From the NCBI GenBank assembly GCA_014898415.1, contig RCTD01000024.1:620001-684000 (forward strand): a stretch of 64,000 bases of DNA, read 5' to 3'. Shown in pieces: positions 47,589 to 58,718 of the stretch. Source of the stretch: Stromatinia cepivora. Lineage: Eukaryota; Ascomycota; Leotiomycetes; Helotiales; Sclerotiniaceae. The notes beneath the pieces were generated by a model, which worked only from the letters and a program-made list of their open reading frames with translations, was not told the origin of the DNA and ran no database searches. Numbering within the stretch: position 1 is the stretch's first letter; every line of letters starts with the position of its first letter. Made by a program: the position numbers and the translations under genes.

Positions 47589-48077
47589 CCCGCCGAGACA
47601 AACTCATGCTCATTTACTACATTTTTCCGTGGCCCCAACGGTGATCAACGTATCAATTTACTTGGCAGCCAGGCAAGTGGAAAGAGCTTTGATTTCCTAA
47701 GGCTTCTTGACCGATTTCGCGAGCAAAATATCGATGCTTTTGTGATTCTGGGCATGGATGCCTTGAGCATCGAGCTAGCGGATGCCCTATACCAATGTAA
47801 CATATTTTTCAACGTTCTCCTCGTTGACATTATCGAAGATATACAGAAAGAAATTACCCAAGCAGAATATCGGACGATTCGAACACCATCTAGGGTATAC
47901 AAATATCGTTGTGTATCTCTCTACTACTTGCGTTTTCTTTCTTCATATATAGATACCCCTATTGGGTACGGAGCTCTGTTGAAATGTGCTTCTTCTTTCT
48001 GTCAATATAGAATTTATACGGCTATTTCGGCCTGGGAGGAGTTGGTGGATGATATTCGGAGGGGATCATATCAGTGA
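47589..48077 (+). CDS. P-loop NTPase-like frame, probably partial
   Basis: A plus-strand frame of 162 codons opens after TAG at 47586-47588 (CTAG could be an intron acceptor) and closes at TGA 48075-48077. Residues near 25-32 (47664-47687) are GSQASGKS, a textbook Walker A loop that would bind ATP or GTP phosphates. Two hydrophobic strands ending in acid follow (AFVILGMDA, FNVLLVDIIED); the second could be Walker B. The C-terminal half is Tyr-rich and Cys-containing. No ATG precedes the loop in frame, so an upstream exon is missing or the gene is broken. I cannot assign a family. Confidence 0.4.
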   Translation, partial: PAETNSCSFTTFFRGPNGDQRINLLGSQASGKSFDFLRLLDRFREQNIDAFVILGMDALSIELADALYQCNIFFNVLLVDIIEDIQKEITQAEYRTIRTPSRVYKYRCVSLYYLRFLSSYIDTPIGYGALLKCASSFCQYRIYTAISAWEELVDDIRRGSYQ

Positions 48078-48512
48078 ATGTAACCAATGTGATCTCCAGC
48101 TTCCTGTCTGGGCTTGGGGACTTTCAGCGGGGTCGTTGGTAGAGGTTGCAGGACGGCTGCATTTATGTTCAGATGATGAAGCTGCGGGTCAAGCCAGGGA
48201 TAGAAACACAAGGGAAAATGCAGCTACCAGGCTCAGTTCGGGTGTGCTAAACAAGGATGCCATTAGCGCTGTTTAGTTTATTAATGTAACACTTTCTCTT
48301 TGATTGGGAGGGCGCAGGATACGCTCTCTATTACCTGTGAATCTGGAGCGTTCCTTTATTGTTTTCATGCTGAAAAGGACTAGTTGGAATTCAGAAGACA
48401 TCCGGAAGGCTGCATTATGTAAATACTGATAATGCTGCACATCCGGAACGGGTAGCTCAGATCATCTCCGAATAATCACATGGGGTTTCGGCAAATTATC
48501 GTACAGATGTCT
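48078..48512. other. Intergenic region
   Basis: Normal composition turning AT-rich at 48513. No gene or repeat recognised. Confidence 0.35.
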
Positions 48513-49895
48513 TACAGTACTAATCAACTTATATTACCCCACAACCTAATTTCAGTTTTTTTATATATTCAATATCTATTTTTCAACTTAATTATAAAAT
48601 CAATCATTAATTATTATAATCTAAAATTTGAATATATTGAAATTCTATATCTATATTATTCCCCCAAAAAAATTCAAATCCTTATTGCTCTACAATTAAT
48701 CAATATTTTGTATACCAGCCCTTTATTGCGATACAGATCTTAATTCTATCAGGTATATTTGTTTCTAATTTATCGAATAATTCTTGATTTAATATATTCC
48801 AAATTGCTTATAAATAACTCTTTAATCTCTATCTAGTATATTCCGATTCGCTTTTGTCGATTACAACATCAGGAAATATCTTATATAACTTCACTTTTAA
48901 AATCCATCAAATATATTCAATAGGATTGAGATCAGGAGAATAAGAAGGCCAATCCTTCAATATTGGGATCTTTTTCTTTTGAAACTAATCCTATACTTTG
49001 TGGATACGATGAATAGAAGTATTATTCTATATAAATTCATACCCTGGACCCAATCTTTCAAAAGCAGGGCTTACTTTAATATCGAGGATTTCGAAATATA
49101 AATTGATATTATATCTATATTTCTTATTCTCAAAATCTTTATTCATTATATATAGATTGCTCCTTTTAAGATTTCAAAAGTCCTTTTAGATTATAATTTT
49201 CATATTTTTATTTGTATTATATATTTGAATTATTTTAGGTTTCCATTTCTGAATGGGAATGCAGAAGTATTATTCTTCTTTTTTATTTTGTTTCTGTTTT
49301 ATAGAGTATTTGTTGTTTTATATAACTAATCCTTATTCCTTTATTGTTAATCTCTTATATGTTAGGTATTATGTAAGCTACTTGAGTGTATATATCTGGG
49401 TAAGTTCCGGTTGTTTTTTATACTTCCAATTGATGATTTTATAGATCTTCAAAATCTTTTTAATAGTAGAGGTATTATATTTAAGGTCTACAATTGTTTT
49501 TGTTTATATATAAATTGATTTTGGATATAATCGAATATATCGAATTAGTATATGTTTTTCTCTTTCTATATAAGATCTAGTTTGAGGAATACAAAATAGA
49601 TTCATTCCTTTATTGTATAATATATCTTATTATAAAATATAACGAACAATTCGTATTTCGAGATTAAGGTTAATTACGATACGATAAGGATTAGAACTAT
49701 TAAAAGTTTTATCAATAATTTTGTCATATAAATATAAAGTAAGATGCTTAAAAGTTAACTCCCTTTCAATATTCAAGGTTCTGGGAATACATTATGATAT
49801 TATTGATGAATAAATAATAAAGAGAGTTGAAATTCAATTCGCGAAATTTATATGTTTTTAAGGTTTTGGGGTAATATAAGTGCACGGTTACTGTA
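48513..49895 (-). mobile_element. Tc1/mariner transposon with TA target duplication
   Basis: The element is 48515-49893 (1379 bp), starting CAGTA and ending TACTG, with TA on each side. The terminal inverted repeats share ACTTATATTACCCCA followed by AACCT, about 35 bp in all with a short mismatch near the tip. It carries one transposase gene on the minus strand. Size, TA duplication and CAGT ends are those of the Tc1/mariner superfamily. It is AT-rich and RIP-damaged, in contrast to the flanks. Confidence 0.88.
48560..49700 (-). pseudogene. Tc1/mariner transposase remnant
   Basis: The minus strand near 48960-48895 reads DWPSYSPDLNPIEYI, the signature around the third catalytic acidic residue. 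Upstream (about 49065-49020) is GPGYEFI followed by two Asn where the family has the second catalytic Asp (QDNA), then IHRIHKV. Stops interrupt at sites that would be Trp or Gln codons before C-to-T and G-to-A changes. The DNA-binding N-terminus lies toward 49700 and is unreadable. It cannot make active enzyme. Confidence 0.8.
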
Positions 49896-49989
49896 TAACA
49901 CAAAATATTTAATATTTAAGCGTATTGTTATAGGAATCAATCTTCGATGTGTGCAGACCTTGAGCAGATCAATAGAGGTTCTCGGTCTA

Positions 49990-50815
49990 TATCATATCGT
50001 CCCAAGAAATGAACTCATCGACAATTACACACCAGCGCAACAATATGAAATGCCCCCACCACCATTTTGGCTGTAAAGTTGTATATCAAAATCGCGACTC
50101 GTTCAAGCAACATCTCTTATTCTCCTGCCATTATTGGATTCGCGAATATCCTTGCGAAGAATGTCTCCAAAGTTTCAATGATATGGCTGGGCTATAGAAC
50201 CACATGACACAATGGTATGCGGTCTCCGAATACGAACCCAATAAATGCAGACGCTATTATGAAAGTTTTCGTTCTGTAAACGATCTGGAAATACACTACT
50301 GCGTTTCCCCTCCCATACCCATCATTGACAGGATGCAAATCAAACCTCTACATCGTCTACTTTGTGGAACGATATCAGAAATGCTATGCACATATCAGGC
50401 ACAGAAACATTAAACCCTCTCATCGGCATTTCGAAATGCGACCAGAAATAGATATTTGCAGCGTTCCATCAAATCTTCGGTCTTGATATTATTATCGATT
50501 GGAAATATAGTTGTTTCCTTTTTATTGAAAGACAATAATGATACTCGAACAGAAATGACTGAGATATTCGGATCGGAAGGAATCCATCGTGAGTTGAAGG
50601 CAACAAGGATTCGCAAGCTCGGGCTTATGATGATGAAAACACTAGGCAGAAACCGTATATCGCAGCATTATGGACGTAACCAAAGTATGCTGTTATGCAC
50701 GGGTCACCGTAAGGGAAGAAGTGATCTCAGGCTGGATATGGCGATTGCACACAATGATGCCAAGAATCTAATAGAAAGATTCGGTTTGAAAGTCTATAAT
50801 TGCAATACGAGATAA
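49990..50815 (+). pseudogene. C2H2-like zinc-finger gene remnant
   Basis: Near 50052-50195 the plus strand reads CPHHHFGC followed by a SFKQHLLFSCH segment, then CEECLQSFNDM, two Cys/His pairs of the C2H2 type. A stop at 50196 interrupts the second finger, and a third Cys/His group follows at 50245-50315 (NKCRRYYESF, LEIHYC). A further frame (50456-50815) with a basic middle part may belong to the same decayed gene. There is no start that would yield an intact protein. Confidence 0.35.
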
Positions 50816-51182
50816 TCTTCATTGACTCATCCCGATCAGCACGTCACGGATAAACGCCTCGAGTATATAAGACAAAGCGAAGTGAAAAAAGGGAAATGCA
50901 GTCCCACGAATGCCAATTCGAGTCTGGAAGGAGGGCGCAAGCATCAAAAGCAAAATGGTCCTTGTTGCAAATGCCAAGTTCCATTTGCTAAAGCAATGCT
51001 AGAAAGCCATGGCAATGGTGAGGTTCATGTAGCAATAGACTAAGATATTGCCAGAAGATCATATGTTCTTTGGATAGATAATTGTATCAGCATTGGATAC
51101 CAATTTTCCCACCTGCCATTCAATGGTTCGTGTAGTTCCGCGGGTACTGGAAGTTGGCCGAGTACCGGCGAGTGATCTATTG
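50816..51182. other. No clear gene
   Basis: A short plus-strand frame (50822-51043) contains a CCKCQVPF pair and HGNGEVH, possibly another zinc-finger remnant of the preceding gene, but it lacks support on its own. Confidence 0.25.
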
Positions 51183-52391
51183 TTATGTACCATTTATGGT
51201 CTGAAAATGACTAGTAGAATTTATAGTGGTGGTATCATTCCCAATTATAGTGCGTTTCAGAAAACCTTGGAACGGCCATTCTCGATACTCGGTAGTGGTT
51301 GCCGACTCTGCACATGAGAGACTCACAGGGGATCGTAGTGAATGGCAGTGATTGCCGTCGCTCGGCGCTGGTGAATGCCCACCAAAGTTCGATGTAGAGG
51401 AGTCGATTATAGGAGATGGAGCGGTAAAGAATGGATTAGCGATGTGACGCTGCTGGACACGACTTTCTGCACCATTACGTCGGGATGAGGTTTGCTCGTT
51501 GATGGAAAGTGACCGAGTACTTCGCCGTTTTGCAGGTTGCACATCATCATCACTCTTATCATCTCTGTCAGTCTCAGTCCTGGGTGGATATCGCCATTTC
51601 CTGCGTTCCTGCTGTTCATTATCTTCCCCCTCCTTCGTAGATCCTACAGCTATAGCTCCGTGCTGCTGGAGGCATCGTTCCATATTCTTTTCTTGAAAAT
51701 ATGGTTTACTCTTGGAATTCGGCGGATTCATGATTCTCGTGCCCATCAAGGACTAGTATTCGGTATAGACTCTTTGCTCGACTTGCAGTATGCCTATTAA
51801 AGTGTTTGTACCATTCCAGATCCGTCTCACTATTTGTCCATCCGTTACTTGTTGATTTGATGACCCAGTCGTATGGGAGGCCACCTTCAGTATACCAGCT
51901 CACGAGATGATGCTTTCTTTGAACGGCCATGAACGGAGGTATACTCCAACACTTGCCATTAATACACACAATTGCTGTAGCCCATTCTCGATTCCCTGAC
52001 TATACTGCCCATGGTCGTCCGCACCGATCCAAGGTTGTCACGACCATTTCTGATGAGATTTGGCCCATTACAAATCCGGTCTGTCGAAGTTGTAGATGTT
52101 ATCGTCGAGTATCCCGTATTTCGCGATTGTGTTTCGTATGAGGGTAAATCATGTACGATATATATCTGTATCTTCGTATAAGACCCTTTGGTAATCGATT
52201 CTACGATTAAAACGTGTTCGGAATTCAGGTCGTCGTCGCACGAAGTTGATAGCCCAATTGACTCCGACGACACGTGACGCGTCGCGTTCGCGCAGCAGTC
52301 GATTTGCCATATTTTCCATACGACTTATCCGGGGAGGAAATGATCGCAAATCCAGGTCGATCAGAAATTGTAGGGAAACCTCAACAGCCAC
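51183..52391 (-). pseudogene. Pogo/Fot-type DDE transposase pseudogene (GC-normal copy)
   Basis: The minus strand starts in the CENP-B-like helix-turn-helix region (FPPRISRMENMANRLL, VGVNWAINFVRRRPEFRTR; 52345-52230). It reaches the first catalytic Asp in NFD near 52053, where a 1-bp shift and then a TAG (about 51998) break the frame. It resumes as TGFVMGQISSEMVV and WSIPPFMAVQ, with the second Asp in LVLDGHENHES (about 51735). It then stops before the third acidic residue. The following frame (51749-51183) is Ser/Arg/Asp-rich and ends with REWPFQGFLKR; it may derive from a neighbouring gene. Decay here is by indels and stops, without the AT drift seen elsewhere. Confidence 0.7.
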
Positions 52392-52781
52392 AACCGCAGT
52401 GCGTGATCAGTTCAAATCTACCAAAAGTTAATCAATCCTTCTTATCTCTGTTTTTATATTGGTTTATGAATTTATAATTGTGACGGTTGAGAACCTCACG
52501 TGCTGAGATGGCAAGGTATAGACTGCAGTTTTCTGGTTGTAAGAGTGTAAGGCTTAGCCAGCGGTTAAGGGTGCATAAAACTACGACCAATCTGGAATTC
52601 AGTAATAAATGGGGATCTACCAGGGGGGTTGTGAAGATCCACCGAAAAATGAGTACGTAAACGCTGGGCTGGCTGGCTTAGCGAGCGGTCGAGGCGGCAT
52701 AAAACATTGACCAAACCTGCCGAATTCAATATCCCAAATCGCCGTACTTAAACATGTTGTATAGAACGAGGAAACCGGTAT
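52392..52781. repeat. Imperfect duplicated segment of about 60-80 bp
   Basis: Two segments (about 52546-52605 and 52670-52730) share GGCTTAGC(C/G)AGCGGT, then GCATAAAAC, GACCAA and GAATTCA in the same order. They do not encode protein. They could be fragments of a small transposon or of a structured RNA. The rest of the interval shows nothing. Confidence 0.4.
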
Positions 52782-53917
52782 ATGCTCTTCTCATCTGACA
52801 GTACCAAATCTTCATCCGCCTCACTTCATTCTTCACCGCGTTCTCCATCCACCCTTTTACTCACTGTTGATGAACTAATTGCGGTTAATCCGAGACTCAG
52901 CGAAGCTCATGGTTGCTTACTTTCATCCTCAAGTTGCCGGACGAGTACGATCCGGCCTGTACGAACTTCACAATTATTATATCCAAGTACGAGCTCCTTG
53001 ATATAAGGCATGTGGCCGGCAATCCCAATGCCTGTAGCGAACATTATCACGGTGCCGAACTCCCCAAGTCTATGTTGTAGACCATAAGGTCCATCGATCA
53101 AAGCAGTGACCTGGCGATTGGTGAGCGTATGCAGTTGCCCAGTAAATCCTAAACGTGGTTTCACCAAGAGCGATACGGTCAGTCCATCAGCGTTCCGATC
53201 CCACCAAGCGATCATGAAAAGGTGGCTCTGTAGAACTAAAGCGTATCCTACGGAAGGTACGGTAAGGTATATATACTGCCCGGCTTTCACTTCCCACGGT
53301 CGAGGGACTTTGATTGTGATCTTCGTCGCTTGAGGAAGCTCGGAAAATTCTGCGAAAGCGAGTGATTTTCCTCAGACGATATTCCTGAATATGGAGAATC
53401 CACTGTGAAGAAGTGATAGCATTCCATAGAGACATATTCCAACACGGAGAAAGATCCGCGCTATCGATTTCTTCGAATCGAGATGGATCTACAATGCAAT
53501 GAAGGCAGCAAGTGTACAAATCAGACAAAGGCGCAGAAACCACTCGTACATAATTTTTCTGAAAAATCCGAGAGACCCAATGAGTAACAGTGCAAGCACA
53601 CTGCTTCCCTGCTTACTTGTTAGATTAGTCGAAGTGCCGATATGACTCAAGTGCTACTTTACCACAACTCCAGAGGTAGTCGATGATGACCATTGCCATG
53701 CAGGTGGCGTAATTTTTATTACAGCAATAGCAGTATGCAAAAATGCTTGAAGCACTGCAACAGTTCCAATCAAAATGTGGAGGTTTATGTGTCTATCGAT
53801 GGATATCCCAAGGATTTTGGTTAGTAGCAGAAGTCTAGGGCCGGAAAGTAACGGAATTATAGAATAGAATAAATTAATAGGTATTAACAAAGTACAATAT
53901 TGGAAGCATAGAATCAT
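52782..53917 (-). pseudogene. Ferric reductase (FRE/NOX family) pseudogene
   Basis: Ferric reductases are plasma-membrane flavocytochromes that reduce extracellular Fe(III) or Cu(II) before uptake. The minus strand carries transmembrane sequence with a haem-type His (HINLHILIGTVAVLQAFLH) from ATG 53917. A 54-bp intron follows (53609-53662: GTAAAG, TCTAAC, AAGCAG), leading to another membrane helix (VLALLLIGSLGFF). Next is the FAD region (EVKAGQYIYLTVPS), then IAWWD, ALIDGPYG and the NAD-binding loop (VIMFATGIGIAGHMPYIKEL). The normal N-terminal third is absent. An in-frame TGA (53372-53374) stands where an Arg codon would be one C-to-T change away, and the NAD domain stops at EDESKQP (52905) with a shifted remnant beyond. 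Confidence 0.75.
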
Positions 53918-54244
53918 AGTAACATTCGGACTACTCTAAGAATATCTAGAAGTGTGAATGTTGAGATTGAAGACATTCACCGGTGCTTAGTAACTAGCGT
54001 GGTTGTCTAAGGCAGCCACATACGCCCTGAATCACCTCTTTCTCAACAAAAGGAGTAATTTATAAGTGTTGGTGAGTATTTTCCATTTTCCCCACGCCAA
54101 TTGTGAGCCTTACAGCAAGATGTTCTTACAGTTATTATATATATACAGAATGAAAAGTGGTGTGATTTGGCAGACTTGCCGATTTTGGGTTTCTCAGTCC
54201 TGACTCTGCCGATCATCGTTTCTACAATTCCGAACCCGATCCTA
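53918..54244. other. Intergenic region
   Basis: Nothing recognisable. It is the shared flank between the ferric reductase pseudogene and the end of the zinc-finger gene. Confidence 0.35.
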
Positions 54245-55278
54245 TCAGATGAAGTACACCACTCGATCTTCTTGCAATCTGCTTGATTCATGCGATACAG
54301 GATATCCCATGTGCCTCCTTAAGCTACTTGCTGTCGAAAATGGATTGATGTGGCGGTTTAGATTGCAATTCATGAGAGGACAAATAAGCAAAGGCCTGCT
54401 AGCTTCCTTTTTATCCTTACTCTGATGGTAATCCAGGTGCCTGTCTAAGTCGTATTTCGAACGGAACCCATTAATATGACGTGCTTTATGACAGTCTTTC
54501 CGGGGACAGTAGAATGTGTGTTTCTGTACTCGATCCCGAATGTTCATACGAGGTTTATCGTACTTTGTATGGGAGAACTTTTCGAGCAAAGATGCAGGTG
54601 GGCTTCTAGCTGGTATTCCAGGTGCACATAATTCTATTTCGGAAATCTCATCAATGACATCTGAAGCCGTAGGTAAATGGGTCGAGGGCGAGTCTTCAAG
54701 TGAAATTGGGAGCGAATTAGATCCTGTGCTAGAAAAATCCTCAGAGAGATTCAAGCCTATCGTTAGAGTTTCGAATGACGCTAGAGGTAAAGAGATTCTA
54801 TGCTAGAAGATCGATGGTGCAGATTTTCGACTAATACTGTAGCTGAATTTGACGTCATGGCAGTATCCTTAAAGTAGCATTCTTCTGTATGCCGCATAAG
54901 TGTGCGTTGATCTCGGAATGGATTTCGATGAGATCTGCATTTTGCATAAGGACAAATATAATGGGAAACGTCTTGCCATGTACACTGGCATAGTCGATGT
55001 AGGTCTTTCACCAAGTCTGCACTGCATGTCGCTACTCCTTTATAAAGCCCATCAGCTATAGCAGCTCGTAACGGTGTCAGCTGGACAGCATGTGAAGCAT
55101 CTGCGGTAATGGCTCTCGCACATTTGCTAAAAGTCTCTTGTCGGACCCGACGAAGCTGCTGCTTTGCTAAAGTCACAGCCGCTGTATTCGCCTGTGCTCC
55201 TATTAAAGCATCGAGCTTCTGCTTGGAGTCAAGGACATCAGGATGTTTCTCAACATCTTTCCAAAACTCATCAGACAT
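54245..55278 (-). CDS. C2H2-type zinc-finger protein, two exons, about 311 aa
   Basis: Exon 1 runs from ATG 55278 to 54838 and exon 2 from 54739 to the stop at 54245. The proposed 98-bp intron (54740-54837) has donor GTATTA, branch CTCTAAC about 20 nt before acceptor CTGAG, and keeps the frame. Three Cys/His modules are visible: ICPYAKC...RHTEEC in exon 1, and YCPRKDC...RHLDYH and ICPLMNC...RRHMGYPVSH in exon 2, each with a Cx4C pair. The N-terminal 100 residues are helical and Ala-rich, and a Ser/Pro-rich linker joins fingers 1 and 2. Such proteins are usually nuclear and bind DNA, but no target can be inferred. The acceptor choice is the weakest part of the model. Confidence 0.6.
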
Positions 55279-56196
55279 ATGTCGCAATGATCTTTTTCAT
55301 CTTTGGATTTCCAAACAAAATGTCGTCAATCGATATTGTATGATATATATTATGGGATACTTCTGAAAGATAAGTTTGTAATTGACAACTTATTTCCATA
55401 TCCATTGTTAAATAGTTTTGTGATTATTAGTATCAAATAACTTGAACATTATCAGCAGACAGACGAACGTTTTATTTCCGATATAATTATCTAAACTTCT
55501 TTGGATTGATTGATATTTCGGCAGACACCGCGAAGGACAAGGGGCTCTGAAATCGCATATGACCTTCTCATTTACCTCCTCAGTAAGTTAATCCCGCCGG
55601 GATTACTTATAGTTAGGGTTATTATATAATCGATGAACTCGACGAATATAAGGAACATCAAAAAGATCAGAATTCCAAAAGGGTACAGATAGATAAATTA
55701 GACTCTAAAATGAAAAAATCTGAGATTTATGAACAATTAATTATCGAGTAATTAATTGTTGAAGCTATCGTGACTTTTGTTGAAGGTGTTTGAGGGTTAT
55801 TCATCTTCGACGAATCAGAGCTTTGGAATTGAGCTTGCAACTTGTTGTAGAGATTCCCCTACATAAGCTCTCCATTGTGACGGAAGCTCTTTAAATTGAA
55901 AACCGGCCATCCATTAGCGCAACACCGCTTATAGGTTTTCCTCCAAGAATAGAATTAATGAAAATATTTAATTCTTTTCTACAACTACTTGATTCCTTAC
56001 TACAGTACTTTAACAACCACTTCTCTCTTTAAAACCCCTAAACCAGCTATACCTCGAAAGCCAGCTATGCTCCGCAAGCTAAATACGCTCCACCACGCCA
56101 ACCTTACCAAGCAGCTACATCACATCAATCACAAGCAACTGCTAGCCCCCTCCTCTCCCTTTAAAACCCCCTCAAATGAATCCTCACTCGCTCACT
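55279..56196. other. Intergenic region
   Basis: Contains the upstream flank of the zinc-finger gene and the downstream flank of the FunK1 gene. A 77-codon plus-strand frame at 55989-56222 is low in complexity (Pro, Lys, His, Leu) and overlaps the end of the FunK1 gene; I do not consider it a gene. Confidence 0.4.
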
Positions 56197-58718
56197 TCAA
56201 ACCCCCTCCATCCCCTCAATAGCCTTCTCAAACGCCTCAATCATTCCATTATACATAATATTCGAAACCCTGTAAGTCCCCGTAAACAAGCTGCCCTTCA
56301 TCGGAAACAAAACACTTTTCAACTCCTCCGCTAACCCCTTAAGACACGTAAACTGCGGAGAGAACTCTGCTGTGATATCATTGAAGCCGACAATATGTCC
56401 TCGTTTTGTGTTTGCGATTTGGTTGTAGTCGCCTGTGTACCAATAATGGAGGATTTTGGGATTAGAAGATTTGAGGGATTTTTGATTGGTTGGTTTTGGC
56501 TTGTCCGAGGGGGGGTGTACATCTTCATGACCGTAGCGAATGCACATCCATATAAAGACGTAGAAGAATGATTCGAGGTCATGTCTATATGTGTGGCCTT
56601 TACCTTGAAGGACTTCAATTGCCATGAATTGCATAGTACCTGTTCGGTAACTAGCTCCACTTGGTTTACTATTCAACTCTTTTGCCAAGTCCAAGTCAAT
56701 CATTCTTCCTTCGGAGCCTTCTTTCGTAGCCGAGTCAACGATAATAATGTTATTCTCAGAAACATCCCGGTGAAGTATCTTGCCATCATCAAATAATGAT
56801 TTGTGACCAACGATTGCATCACGAAAGACCACCAAAAGTTCCTTAACTGATCGATAGGTATGAAGTGGTCGTCCAGCTCCCAAAGTAACTATACAGTAAT
56901 GTATTCGGTTACCATAAGCCTCAGTCTCTTGACCAACCAAACTATCCACTTCTGCTTCCTCAATACTATGATGCATATCAGATTTATCTTCATGTCCTTC
57001 CGTAATCTCACCATCATCTGACTTGGACCTCTTCATTCGATCATGCCTAGCATCATATCCCTCATCTCTTTTTCGTTTCTGCCCAGAGGAAACTTGGGTA
57101 GTGCTAGTACTGATTCTCCGACCTATTGAGCGATCTGTACTTGGTTTTGATTTACTCTTATAGAAAAGACTCTTTCTCGAGGGGTGTCGATTACTCTCTA
57201 GACTTTCAAGCCAAGATGCTTTACCCGATGGTTTCTCTAGCGCTCCAAACTTCATGTTTCTTCGAAGATGTGAAATAGTATCAGGTTCTCCATCAATAAT
57301 GACTTGCTCATCATGAAACCATTCAGCAATACCTTTCACCTCTCTCTTTTTAGCCAACTTTAACAATCTTCCCTCTCTTAACCTTTGATCAGATGACCAA
57401 GCAAACTTCACCACATACTTATAATCCGATGAATCAGATTCTCTTCCTCGATAACAAGTCGTTCCACGACACACTATTGCTTTTTGTGAAGCGATTGGCT
57501 TTTCTTCCAAATAGATCTTCGTATCTCGTGCAACAATATAACGACCTATATCATCAGACCTAACGAATATATTTAAACCCAATTCAGAGTCCGACATTAA
57601 TGCATAACCAGAAATAACTCTGACGAACTTTTCAGGCTCTTTATGAATATCGAATTTCTCAGAGCTGTATGATCCAGACCTATCGAACATCCAAAGCCGC
57701 ATTAAACTTCCACATATCGTAAAACCAGGAACAAATCGTCGACCCGGTTGACTTCCAAATACTTCTCGAGCATAACCAGCTAATTGTATCAATGTTGCTG
57801 AAGCACGATCCATTTCAGGATTGCTTTTATGCTCTCCAATAACCAAAACTTTTGACCATTCATACTCCTTCTTCGCTGAAGCATCTTCGGAAGTCAAAAA
57901 GATATCAAGCTTACGCTTAGCCTCTGAGCCTTTCAATACTTTTTCGTTTGATGTGACATACTGGCGGTCAAGTGTATGAAGAACAGTACCTTGGAATTTC
58001 ATAAACCATCTATAGAATTCAGTTTCAACTGAAGGGTTTGGAAAATCAATCCAACAACCATCCCGATATTGAGCTTTAGACTCTTTATAGATATCCCAAG
58101 TCTGGTTTGACCAATTCTTTCCATCAATGAAGTTGGTGATAAAGTTTTTGGTATCGTAATAAATGCGCCCGGCCAATTCTTCAATTATTCGCTGATCAAT
58201 TAGTTCATGTGTTTGCTCATTCCCCAATTGAGAAGCCGAATTCGGTCGAATAGGTGTATCATCGACGATAGCTTTGTTCAGAGCAATGGTAGGAGTAGTT
58301 GGTCTTATCAACGAAACTAGGTCGGATACGTTGTCCCAAAATTCCCCTTCCCCTTCACCACATTGTATTGAATTGAGAACTTTTTCGACAAAAGGGGCAG
58401 CTGATACAACCTTCACAGTATTAGCATCGACGAGACCGTATAATGTCCAAATATCATTAGCGAGGGTTCCATTCTTTATTCGAGAGGGAAGGCGACGAGC
58501 TGCTAATTCCGTCTGTATAATTGAAAGGAAGGAAAGCATTGATTCAGTTTCTGTAAAGTAAATATTAGCAATGAAGTATTCATTGGGAATTGATCCATAC
58601 CAGTTGTTGCTGTCGAGAAGATTGCTGGCACATTATCTTTTGATGTTGCCAAAGCATTGAGATATTCATTCTTGATTGGATTGTTCTTGATGATCTCTAT
58701 TTCAATGGATGTGGCCAT
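56197..58718 (-). CDS. FunK1-type fungal protein kinase, two exons, 823 aa
   Basis: Exon 1 is 58718-58601 and exon 2 is 58550-56197. The 50-bp intron (58551-58600) has GTATGG, GCTAATA and TTTACAG. The longest single frame starts inside exon 2, but splicing adds 43 residues beginning MATSIEIEIIKNN, usual for the family. The N-terminal 350 residues include the VLVIGEHKSN segment typical of FunK1 proteins. The kinase part shows YKYVVKFAW (ATP-binding Lys, about 421), LHRDVSENNI (catalytic Asp, about 635), IDLDLAKEL replacing DFG (Asp about 658) and MAIEVL replacing APE. Catalytic residues are present, so it may be active. A basic Ser-rich insert at about 490-560 contains a KRKR signal. FunK1 kinases are expanded in fungi; their substrates are unknown. 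Confidence 0.88.

Noticed and set aside
51959..52273. 104-codon minus-strand frame
   Set aside because: It lies in a different frame from the pogo transposase signature that occupies the same bases, so it is a by-product of the frameshifts there.
56331..56660. Alternative minus-strand frame within the kinase gene
   Set aside because: It overlaps the C-terminal lobe of the FunK1 kinase in another frame and has no domain.
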